From assembly GCA_009823395.1 (NCBI GenBank), contig CM020504.1:25003040-25067039 (forward strand): DNA of 64,000 nucleotides, in the 5' to 3' direction. Source of the stretch: Thamnaconus septentrionalis (Eukaryota > Chordata > Actinopteri > Tetraodontiformes > Monacanthidae). The notes beneath the pieces were generated by a model. The model was given only the letters and a program-made list of their open reading frames with translations, ran no database searches and was not told the origin of the DNA. The position numbers and the translations under genes were made by a program. Numbering within the stretch: position 1 is the first letter of the stretch; each line of letters begins with the position of its first letter. Below are positions 49,401 to 64,000 of this stretch, in pieces.

Positions 49401-52312
49401 GCAACAATCGGTATCACTGCAAAAAAATAAAAAAAAAAAAGATAAAAGATCGTACACTACAGGACAAAGGAAAGGAACCTACCGTGCGCGCCCTTGACCA
49501 GTAGTAGTTTAAACTCCTTTATCGTTCCGCTCTATTTGAGCGTTGCCGCTCTGAACTGTTTCCGCCTAGCGGACATCAACATCCGGCACCAAAATAAAAG
49601 TAACCGGAAAAAACATGACGTGATCCTTTACAACAAGAACTTACCATTACAATTGTATAGATTGTACTGGGTGCAATCGCAATGCATTTGGAGTGTGGCA
49701 CATGCCCATGTATGCTCAAGACAAATCTATGCCGTATGAAAATGAATACTGTGGACAAGGCTATTGAGTTTGCTCTTCCTGCTGTGCTGCAGGTGGTGTT
49801 GGCTTGACCCTGCTGGTTGTCCTGGTCTGCTATAAAGTGTCTCAGTGGAAGAAACTCAAAGGCGATAAACGGAAACAAGAGGAGGAAGAGGAGGAAAAGC
49901 GCACGATGGGAAATCACCAAGAAGGTGGCGAAAAGAAGAGAGACTCTTTCTTGAGGACAAATGTTGACACGGCCTGGAACAGGGCAGTGGTGGCGCCAGA
50001 TCCAAGGGTGGAATACGGCAGGCAGCAGTTCCTGTCCAAAGGTGATGAGAGTGATGGCTGTTTCCAGTGTCCAGAGTGCAGTGACAGAGGCCAGGGAGGG
50101 ACGAAGGCCAAAGCTGATGAGATGGAGCAACTCAGTAATGGCAGGGTCAGATGCTGAGAGGGACGCAGAGAAGAGGAGAGCAAGGATGACGGCTGAGCTT
50201 GAAAGAAACGGTCTTGGGAGACCGCAGGGGGTCTTGAACTCGGCTCATTCAGACAAGTTTCTCACTCACGGCGTCAGAAACTCTTATCCGTGGCAAGACT
50301 TTGGCCCAACCCCAGAGATGCTGAAGGCTCATAGAGGTGCGCCAGAGGTCTACACAACAGTCATGGAAGGCAAAAGACACAAGACTTTACACTGCAGAAC
50401 CTGTGAGAGGACATACAGACCACCAGAGGGCGCTTACTTCAACACGAGAGACTCCGCCCTGTTTAGCAAGTTCCCTTCTCAGTATGAAGGGAGTGACAAG
50501 CCTGTCAATCCGAACCGGTCCGATCCGGTGAGAAGAGAAGCTAGAAATGTAACATTTGATCTGAGGAGGTCCACACTGGAGCTGAAGGACGGTCATGGGG
50601 GAGACATGAGGGAGGAGGCAGAGGAGGAGGTGAGGCAAGGCAAGTCCAAAGTCCAGCCTGGTCGAGCGGTAAAAGTTAAACTGAACTTGAACCCGTTAAA
50701 AAAGAGCAAGGTTCACCCTAAAAGGAGATCTGACCAGGGCCACTCTGAGAGAGGCAGCCCAAAGAAGGGGAGAGATAAAAGAAAAAAAGAAAAAGACCAA
50801 GATGTGGAAAAGAAAGAGAAGTCTGGGAAGAAAACAAAGAAGCGCAGGGACAAAGCGTCCAAGGCAGAAGCCTCTTGTGAGGAGGAAAAAAGGACGAAAG
50901 GGAAGAAGGGCGAGCCGATCAGTGCGACGAGGGCGTGAACTCTGAACCTGCTGCTGCAGCCAGCACCCCTGACCAGTCTGCCTTGTCCTCTACTGGTGCC
51001 TCTGGACAGGAACACAACCTGCTTGCTGCTCCTCTCCAGTATCACGGAACTGCTGGCTCAACCCTGGCTAGCGGCCAGCTAGCCTCGCAGCTCCCTTCAT
51101 CCCTTTCCATTAGCGATGGCAACCACGGACCCAACCTCTCCCTACTCGGCTCTCTGGCCTCCAGCAGCCTCCCTCTGCAGGGAGGCAACTTCTTGCTCAA
51201 CTCCACAGCGCCTGTACCGAACCCAGCCCTGAACCCAGGACTGAACCCAGGACTGAACCCAGGACTGAGCCCAGGACTGAACCAAGGACTGAACCAAGGA
51301 CTCAACCCAGAATTGAACCTAGCACTTAACCCGCGACTGAACCCAGGACTGAACCCAGGATTGAAGCCAGAACTTAACTTAGGACTCAATCCATCACTGA
51401 ACCCACCACTGAATCCAGGAATGAACCAAGGACTGAACACAGGACTGAACCCAGCACTAAATCCAGGACTCAACCCAGCCCTGAACCCAGGACTCAACCA
51501 AGGACTCAACCCATCACTGAACCCACCACTGAACCCAGGAATTGAACCTAGCACTGAACCCACAACTGAACCCAGAATTGAAGCCAGAACTTAATTTAGG
51601 ACTCATCAGGACTGGCTGTTGGTCAGCAGGTTTGGTGCCCACTGGCATCATGGTCGGTGAAACTAGCTTGGCTCCGAGTGGTTCTTCAGGCAGCGTCGGG
51701 AGACCAGCTGGCGCTGATGTCCTGCCATCCCATCCTTCATACCCTGTCCACGCCTGTCCTGTGTTTCCCAACACTCAGCCTGCTGGAGGGACAGCTAACC
51801 TAGCCGTTGGTCCTGCACATGTGGGGTCCCAGTCAACCTTCCCTGACGGTGGTTCTGGTCCAGCACCAGGGCCCGGCCCTCACACTGGTGCAGGGCCACA
51901 TCCTATGCTTTCAGCAGTCCAGAGTCTCCCTCCACCACCTCGGCTACCTCTTGGCACAGACGGCTCTCCTGCAGCAGTGACCACGGTGGAGACTCTCTCA
52001 GTCAGCCAAACCAGGACAGAGGCGGAGGGGCGTGTCCCTCCTCCACCTGGAGGACTGGCAGCAGGGGAGTCCGGGGACAATGCCCAGGCAACAGATGAGC
52101 CTGTATCAGGTGTCTTTGCAGCCGGTACGACTACACAAAGCGAGTCTTCTGCAGGCGACACCACAGCAGCAGCAGCAGCAGCTGCTGGGCTGCTGCAGCA
52201 GGAGTACCTGTCGGAGGAGGGAGGCTCCTCCCCCAGGAGGAAGCTGAAGCTGGTGATTCCAGAGAAGACGTCCAGCCGGCCTCCCACTGCTCTGGAGAGG
52301 AAGATCCGCTAG
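46421..52312 (+). CDS. lrrc53: Leucine-rich repeat-containing protein 53, seven exons, frame broken three times in last exon
   Basis: Type I membrane LRR protein of unknown function. Exons: 46421-46529, 46813-46911, 47134-47309, 47473-47636, 47710-47899, 47995-48187, 49793-52312. MLLLSVIRVSAVPACPASCV gives a signal peptide and Cys-rich LRR N-cap. LRRs follow (ALSHNHISVLGERSF, LEVLTLGHNLISM, LESLDLSDNLIQHL, LQTLDLSRNRLGSA), then the C-cap LNSWNCSCQLVQL. A membrane span (GVGLTLLVVLVCYKV) precedes a Lys/Glu-rich and Pro-rich tail ending LKLVIPEKTSSRPPTALERK. The total is near 1,150 residues, comparable to human LRRC53. The neighbour cryz is also its neighbourhood gene in human 1p31. In the last exon the frame changes between about 50140-50157, about 50880-50937 and about 51540, so it is either decaying or misassembled. 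Confidence 0.85.
46776..46805. repeat. (TG)n microsatellite before lrrc53 exon 2
   Basis: About 30 bp of TG. Here a proper TTAAGCAG acceptor follows it, in contrast to cryz exon 5. Confidence 0.95.
48188..49792. other. lrrc53 intron 6
   Basis: No exon is seen. AT-rich to about 48780, then a GC-richer block at about 48780-49600 that contains a perfect inverted repeat at 48877-48915 and looks like foreign or element-derived sequence. Confidence 0.5.
48877..48915. repeat. Perfect inverted repeat, 18-bp arms, 3-base loop
   Basis: TTGACGCTCGATTTAAAA, loop ATG, then the exact complement. The flanks repeat GACGCCTTGACGCC on one side. Confidence 0.95.
51223..51600 (+). repeat. Coding minisatellite, 12-bp unit AACCCAGGACTG (Asn-Pro-Gly-Leu)
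   Basis: About 31 units within the lrrc53 last exon encode NPGL, NPAL, NPSL, NQGL and similar. Because the unit is 12 bp and free of stops, the antisense strand is also open over the region. An extra G near 51540 shifts the coding frame inside the array. Confidence 0.92.
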
Positions 52313-53364
52313 CAACTCAGCTGTTTCATTATGCCGGGTTGTGTGTTTTTCTTAACAATTCAAAGCATGAGGTGGGGAAATAATATCTCATTTCCAGATA
52401 GTTCTAAAGTTCACTGTAAACAAAAATACTAACAGATGGCAACATTTTCATGTGCTACCTCAAAGATTCATCAATGGACAATTTCCTTTTTTTTTTTTTT
52501 TAAAAAAAATGAGATTTTAATCTTTTTTTTGGATATGTTTTTGTACATTTTCAACCTTCTTCTGATAAGACAGTTCACCCTCCTGATGAACACTTTCATC
52601 CCTTCAGTAGCTTCTCTGGGAATTACTTGAATGAGCTCTCTGAAATGTAAATGTTTGCATGTATAAGCATCTTTAAAGTGCGCCTCATGTTTGCTCAACC
52701 AACTTCAACTTGCAACATATGTCGAAATCAATTCCTGGAAAGGTTGAAGAACGCACAACATGAAACAAGCCACTGCTCCTACACAGCTGTGTTATCATCA
52801 ATGATCAGCTCTGAAGCAACATGCTACTGCAGTGACTTTGATTGTGGCGGCTCTGTGGTGCGTCTTCACTGGCTCGGGTTCCAGTCTGGCGGACGTTGCG
52901 TCAACAGTGTTTGGTTTCGCTGAGCTCGGCTGTCTTGACTGGAACTGTAAGGCCTCCAAAACAAAGAACCCTCAGTTAGTCACCTGACATGACTGAGCCC
53001 CATCAAACCAATCTATTATCTATATCTGCTATTTCTAATCTCTAATATTTCGTTGGACCATCTTCAGCTTTGATAACGGCCCACATCTCAGTGTGCCATT
53101 GTTTCAATAAGGTTCTGCAATATCACCATTTATTTCAGTTCAATGGTGCATTAAGTTGGTTCAATGTAATATTAGTGTTTTCACTGAATTTCTTTTTATT
53201 TTTTTTTATTTTTTAAATAAATATGTGAATGTGCACTGCTAAAATGGAATTACCTCACTGGGAAGATATTTCACGTCCAGGATATAACTTGTTACACAAC
53301 ATGCGGCTTCTGATCCTTATCCTATGTCTTTAACTACTACATGCTGAGTTTCCACAACCTGTCA

Positions 53365-53370
53365 AATAAA
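53365..53370 (+). other. Possible poly(A) signal for lrrc53
   Basis: AATAAA about 1 kb after the stop (GTCAAATAAACAATGCG). Others may exist. Confidence 0.3.
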
Positions 53371-54468
53371 CAATGCGCACGCACGTTCAACAATCTTTGC
53401 TGCGTTGTCCTTCTTCGCAATTCAAATGTCCGGTGTGTAAAATCTGGCTTGATTTATTATTTTTAGATTGGTAAAAGCTGAACATAGTGTCCACAAATAC
53501 ATGAATAAAAATGAATAATTGCCGTGCAACAAACTTAATTTGTTTTCCCTCCCTTTAGAATGATTCTCATACATGTAGGAATATCCATAGAGCAATACGG
53601 TTGTTGCTGCTAGTTAGCCGCCATCTTGCGCCACCGTTTTTTGAAAGGAAGTCGACCTGACGGTGAACTAACGACCAAACACGCAGTCAGGCGGGCGTCC
53701 TTAAAACTACACACACTAAACCTTTAAACTCTGTCTGAGAGAGTTCACCAATATTGTGTTCGTATTTTGGTATTTCCTGCTGGGTCCGTCTGCAACTTTC
53801 CTATATCTGCCAGTAGGGGGCAATGTGTACCCGAAGACGGACGGCCGGCCGGACGGACATCGAGGAAGTCCGCCAGGAGCGGTGTTCGTTTAATCAACGC
53901 TTTGTGATGACAAAATGAAATCAAAGTAGAGACGTGCTTAATCTGGCCAACAATTTGCCAAAGAATGTTTTTTTTTTTTTTTATCTGGGACAGGCGGAAT
54001 GAAACTATTGTTTGGAATTTCACACTGCTAATTGAATCGACTCGCCTCTGTGGAAAGAGACAAGCTATTGTAGTCCCTCCCCCTGAAGTGTCCGAGATGA
54101 AGAGGTCATTTTAGATGGTGAGTTGAACCGCGCCAGGTTTTGCTGGAGTCAGAAGGGAAGAAGTCACCACATTCGGAGAGTCCGAACCAGAGCAGTAGAT
54201 GCGAAACAGCAGCTTCCACCGTCACCTGAGCTCCAGCACCAACGGCACCAACAGCACCAACAGCACCAATAGCACCAATAGCCTGTCATGTTAACAATGT
54301 TGTTAATGTTAACGGTGTCCCCAGGCGTCTGTGTGAAATTAAAATAGCAATTTTGCCATTAGTGTATATGTATATATACACATACTGTATATATATATAT
54401 ACACACACACAGATAGATAGATCTCATTCTCATCCCATTTATGCCCTCTGTTTATATTCTGTTAGTTA

Positions 54469-54518
<50 letters not shown>
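54469..54518. repeat. (AAT)n microsatellite
   Basis: About 50 bp of uninterrupted AAT. Confidence 0.95.
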
Positions 54519-54519
<1 letters not shown>

Positions 54520-56235
54520 TTTCACCTGGTGCCTCTTATGAATAACCACAACATTTAATAAAGTATTACAGTTAACGGTAACGCTACCACATTAACATTT
54601 GTAGAGGATCACTGCAGTGTAGTTGCCTATCAGATGGTTTTGTTTTGTGCTCACTTCTCATTCAGCAAAGCTGCCAAATGCTTTCACAGTCTCCATCTGC
54701 ATCTGCCTGCTGCTTTCTACTGGACAGGTAGCAAATGTGCTCATATTGGAGCGTCGTCCGCTGGGGACCAAACTGCTGCTGCTGCTGGAAATGATCAGAA
54801 CAGTGCAACAGCAAATTTCTGTAAAAAAAAAAAAACCTTCTTAAATCATTTTTTTTTGTTGTTTGTTTCAAGTCTTTTTGTTCCGTTTGAAGAGCAGCCG
54901 CTGAGGATTGTGACTCCTCACATCGCAGCATGCAGTCTGATTTCTGTCATTTGCATCTTTAATTGAACACATGCTTTCATCAAGCCTTTCACAGTTAACT
55001 TAGCCGGGGAAATTTTGAATGCTCATCCCCCATTCACTGGAGTTGTTTTGTTTTTTTTGTCTTCCCAGTCTAATCATGTGGTTCATTTGGGCTCCGCACA
55101 CCAGAGTTAAGGATCCTTTTCCTGCTCAACCACCCCCTCTCTCTCTCTCTCAAACCCCACATAACTTCACCACTATATTGTTTTTCACTGCAATGCAGAC
55201 TTTCAATCTGCACATTTAAAAATATGAAAGTATGAATGTATTGCTCTCTTTAAAAAAAAACAAAAACAAAAACCAAACCAACATTTATCTCACTCTTCCC
55301 CCTCCCCTGCCTGCTCCATCCCTGGCTCCGCCTTCAAATAGCCATGCTCCCTTGTGATTGGCCGGCCGCTCACCGTTAGCGCTAGTTAGCGCAGACGATG
55401 ATGTGACGCACAAGTCGAGCAAAATCCAAATGGCTCGTTTCACTGCAGCGACGCCGACAAAACCAGGCCCCCCACAAGTGCAGGTTGTCAATTTTGTCAA
55501 AAGTTAGTTTGTAGGCCGGTAACACAAAAAAGAGCTGAAAAAGTTTTTAATAATAGGGCCCCATTAAATTGTTGTCTGTAACACTGTTAATTCAATGCAG
55601 CAAACCACATTTGTTCCGAATATATAATAATAATAAAAATACTAATATTCGCAAAGTGATTACGAATATTAGTATTTGTTTTTTATTTTGTGTTTGGTGT
55701 CTTTTTTTTGTGGTTGAATCTTTTTTTAATCGGCTGGAACAAACATCACGGGACTGTAAGTTCAGTCGCACACTTGGCCTGCAGAAACAAACTAGAGTTG
55801 AGAAGCACATTAATGATGTTTCAGTCGGAAATATTTCAAGACGTGATCCAAGCTGACAGAGGTTAAAAATACACATTTTTCCCCCTTCAAAGATACTTGT
55901 TTTGCAATTACCGCGTCGCTACTTTGCATAAAAGCAAAAGGTCACGATGAAAAATCCAAACACGGTGTCGCGGGAGCGGCAAAAGGTGTACGTTATTATG
56001 GTATGCACGGTTAAATAAAGCAACAGCGACACGGAAAACAGGAATAAACGGCATGGAGGAGGCTTTGCTTTTGGAGTAATTACCGCACATCAGTGCAGCG
56101 CTGACTTTATTCTCAAACACATTATTAGAATCTAAAAATAAGTAAATCTTCATGGTGGTCGTTGCCCAGGCTGCTTTCATCTGCCAAAAAACACATTAAT
56201 ACAAAGAGATACAGAGCGAGAGACGTGTGTGTCTC

Positions 56236-56236
<1 letters not shown>

Positions 56237-56268
<32 letters not shown>
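56237..56268. repeat. (ATC)n microsatellite
   Basis: About ten ATC units. The reverse-strand poly-Asp frame here is an artefact of the repeat. Confidence 0.92.
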
Positions 56269-56481
56269 ACACTAAAACAAAACTCCATTTGATTAAAAAA
56301 CATGAAAACATTGCCAAGCCAGCAACAGTTATAGTTTCTTAAATAGCCTCTGTGCACAGAGAAACAGAGATGACAAAGGGAGACGGCGGCGGCCAATCAC
56401 ACACTCCGCCGTCTCATTAACGCCTCACACACTCGCTCAGTTTGAATCCAAATCAATATTATCAACAGACATATGCCAGGA

Positions 56482-56516
56482 GGGGGAGGAGGAGGAGGAG
56501 GAGGAGGAGGAGGAGC
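56482..56516. repeat. (GGA)n microsatellite
   Basis: About 11 GGA units in a purine-rich block. Confidence 0.92.
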
Positions 56517-56688
56517 CGTCTTTGTACAAAGGGATACTTTACTTCTATTTCTTCTTCTTTATTTTTCTACCCACCCCAACAAAGAATTGTTTGACATGTC
56601 ATTATTGCAGAGCTAAAACACACTGGATCTCCAGCCTGCACATCTCAACAATGACAGTCGTCTAATCGTACACAAATAATTCGCAGCC

Positions 56689-56726
<38 letters not shown>

Positions 56727-57591
56727 CAACCGCTGCTTCATCGTCAGCTTATCAAAGCAGAGCAAATCAGGCCGTTTCTGCACAGAATCACAATGTACGT
56801 GTTTTTTGTTTTCACACAACGTCCGCTGTGACAAAGCCAGGGTTTCACATTTAAATAATTCAAGCGCGCAGTAATCATTTGGCCATCAACCCGTTTGTCT
56901 GCGTCTTGATTTGGAGTATCTCTTGAAAAAGGCCGAGGGGTTCATTGGACAGCTCAAACATTTACAATGACATGACAGCGACTGTACACTGGCTCCCCGC
57001 AGCCTGCTTGACTCCAATGTAAACAGCGTCTTTACAAAATAAGGAGCTGGATATGAAGTTTGAGGGGAAACTAAAGAGAACGTCCCTGTTCGGGGAGAGT
57101 CAGGCTTACAGTATATACACAAACACCTGTTGGGGGCGCTCCACCTCTGTACACACTGTCAGCAGGTGTGTCATCCTCCTGCCACCGCTGCTGCTGCTGC
57201 TGCTGCTGCTCTCAACATGGTCTCTTCAGGAGAGACACATATACAAACACACATTGTCCCATGTTGTTCCCCTGCTGCTCGGCGCTGGAATTCCACCCAG
57301 ACGGAGGCGCTGGTCGCTCAGAGAGAGGCAGGTGGGAGTTGACTGGCAGGGTGAGGAGGAGGGTGAGGGTGAGGAGGGTGAGCGCCAGGGTAGCTGGCCT
57401 GAGATTAGCTCAGATAGAGGTGTTTGTCTCGCTGAAGAGCCCTGCGAGGGAGGAAGGAGGAGAGGACGGACAACAAGTCAGACAGATCCGACCGACACCT
57501 GCACCTGCACCTGCCAGCGAGCTGCTGCTCTGCTTCAACCACGGTTTGCAAGTTCTGTCTTACTTCTTTCTTCCCATCTCTCTCTCTGAAT

Positions 57592-57601
57592 ATATATATG
57601 T

Positions 57602-57672
<71 letters not shown>

Positions 57673-57745
57673 CATACATATATATATATATACATAAATA
57701 TATATGTATATATACATATATATATACACACACACACATATATAT
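57592..57745. repeat. (TA)n / TATACA microsatellite
   Basis: About 150 bp of TA with interspersed CATA. Long Tyr-Ile frames on both strands are repeat artefacts. Confidence 0.95.
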
Positions 57746-58055
57746 ACACTTGTAATGAATTTATGGGCAGTATGTTAAGTTTTACCAATACAAAATCCTA
57801 AATCAAGCCAGATTTTACAGACTGGACCTTTAATCTTTGTGCCATTAGCGTCGTTTTATGAACCAGGGACTCAGAAATGGCTGATTCTGCATTCTTGTTC
57901 TCACACACCATGTTCACACAGTGATCACAATCTCGCACTTATTGTTTTCCCGCTGGCGGTTGCATGAAGAAATAGTTTCCGTTTGTCACAGTGCGCTGCA
58001 TTGTTCCGTGATAAATGCATGTTGATCAGTGGTTGAAAATACCACAGAGCTGCGT

Positions 58056-58092
58056 CCACTGCACTGCACTGCACTGCACTGCACTGCACTGC
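58056..58092. repeat. (GCACT)n pentanucleotide repeat
   Basis: About seven units of GCACT. The complementary word GTGCA/GCGCA is repeated at about 58580-58608, 500 bp closer to the tox stop codon. Confidence 0.9.
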
Positions 58093-58641
58093 GCTGGGAC
58101 TTTGCTTGGTTTTTATTTCTTGGCCATGGCATGAGCTCACTGCTCACCAGGGAGCCTCGCTGGAGACCAGCAGAGTGACAAGTCTCTCAGCCAGTGGGCG
58201 AGCAGTACTGATGGAATTCCATTCTTTTCAGAGAACCGGTTCTTTTGGCCCGGCTCACTTAAAAGAGTCGGTGGCTCTTTTGGCTCCCAAGCGACTCCTT
58301 AGATTTTTTTTTTTTTTGTTGCTTTTGAATATTTTATGACCAAATGATGCGCTAAAAGAAAAGACTAATGTAGTAATGACTAATGTTCACGATATCAAAA
58401 TATTACATGTGTGTTATTTATACACGCAACATGGAACGCAGTGCTGTGAAAATCGATATAAAACACAAGAGCAAACTATGCTCAAGTGAGAGAACATCAA
58501 CAACAATTCACAAGACATAAACAAAAGTTTTTCAAAACAAACAAAAAGCAACATTCAGCTAAAATGTTTCATTTCACATGTGCAGTGCAGTGCAGCGCAG
58601 CGCAGTGGCGGTCTGCTCCCACAGAGAAGATCTTTGTGCTC

Positions 58642-63829
<5,188 letters not shown>

Positions 63830-64000
63830 CTGCAGGAGACAAACTGCTTTACTCACAGCTTTCCGACACAGCGGGACGTTGGTTTCCACCAGACCACCAG
63901 ACAGGAGCGCCAAAGCACGAGCCAAAATAAATGCTAAAATAATAATAATAATAAAAACTCAACAGTCAGCTAAGCGGCCGGTTCCAGTCGTCAGGAACCC

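Larger units (their letters stand above)
52313..58641. other. Gene-free region between the convergent genes lrrc53 and tox
   Basis: No coding exon found. It holds the lrrc53 3' UTR, the tox 3' UTR (extent unknown) and many simple repeats: (AAT)n at about 54469-54518, (ATC)n at about 56237-56268, (GGA)n at about 56482-56516, an A-run at about 56693-56725, (TA)n at 57592-57745 and (GCACT)n at 58056-58092. Confidence 0.55.

Noticed and set aside
51042..51563. 173-codon minus-strand ORF
   Set aside because: Created by the 12-bp minisatellite, which has no stop codon in any frame.
57598..57801. Tyr-Ile-rich frames on both strands
   Set aside because: Translation of (TA)n.

Overview
The window is vertebrate nuclear DNA and almost certainly from a ray-finned (teleost) fish. 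Multi-exon genes with GT-AG introns encode proteins that read as teleost orthologues. Introns are short, microsatellites are dense, and there are fish-type dispersed repeats (Tc1-like, hAT-like, LINE tails). Eight protein-coding genes are supported by exon-by-exon reading with matching splice phases: fitm1l (+), trnau1apb (-), ankrd45 (+), bpnt2/impad1 (-), dars2 (-), cryz (+), lrrc53 (+) and the 3' end of tox (-). The products are mostly independent housekeeping or regulatory proteins (lipid storage, selenocysteine tRNA binding, cilia-associated ankyrin protein, Golgi PAP phosphatase, mitochondrial Asp-tRNA synthetase, quinone reductase, LRR membrane protein, HMG-box regulator), so no operon-like cooperation is implied.

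Layout. 1-3.6 kb: non-coding, with a LINE-like fragment and a degenerate telomere-like minisatellite. 3.6-4.7 kb: fitm1l, with one frameshift. 5.2-5.7 kb: a foldback element built of CACGTTATAACGTG-type words. 6.8-12.4 kb: trnau1apb, 9 exons. 12.9-17.8 kb: seven apparently intact tRNA-Gln genes (four CTG, three TTG) plus three tRNA relics. 16.0-19.3 kb: ankrd45, whose first exon exists in two nearly identical copies inside the tRNA cluster. 21.1-21.6 kb: a second foldback element with a 5-bp target duplication. 22.7-27.6 kb: bpnt2, with a nested Tc1/hAT insertion in intron 1. 29.3-37.4 kb: dars2, 17 exons. 39.1-43.7 kb: cryz, 8 exons, one lacking a visible AG acceptor. 46.4-52.3 kb: lrrc53, with three frame changes in its last exon and a coding Asn-Pro-Gly-Leu minisatellite. 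52.3-58.6 kb: gene-free and rich in simple repeats. 58.6-64.0 kb: the last three coding exons of tox.

Most notable. First, a unit made of tRNA-Gln-CTG, tRNA-Gln-TTG and ankrd45 exon 1 occurs twice in tandem. The copy with an RFX X-box-like promoter site has a frameshifted exon; the copy with an intact exon lacks that site. Second, a (GT)n tract abuts the cryz exon 5 boundary where an AG should be. Third, a hAT-type MITE with a perfect 8-bp target duplication sits inside a Tc1 relic that itself sits in a (GTAT)n tract. Some single-base frameshifts may be assembly errors, although the many exons of dars2, bpnt2 and trnau1apb are clean.
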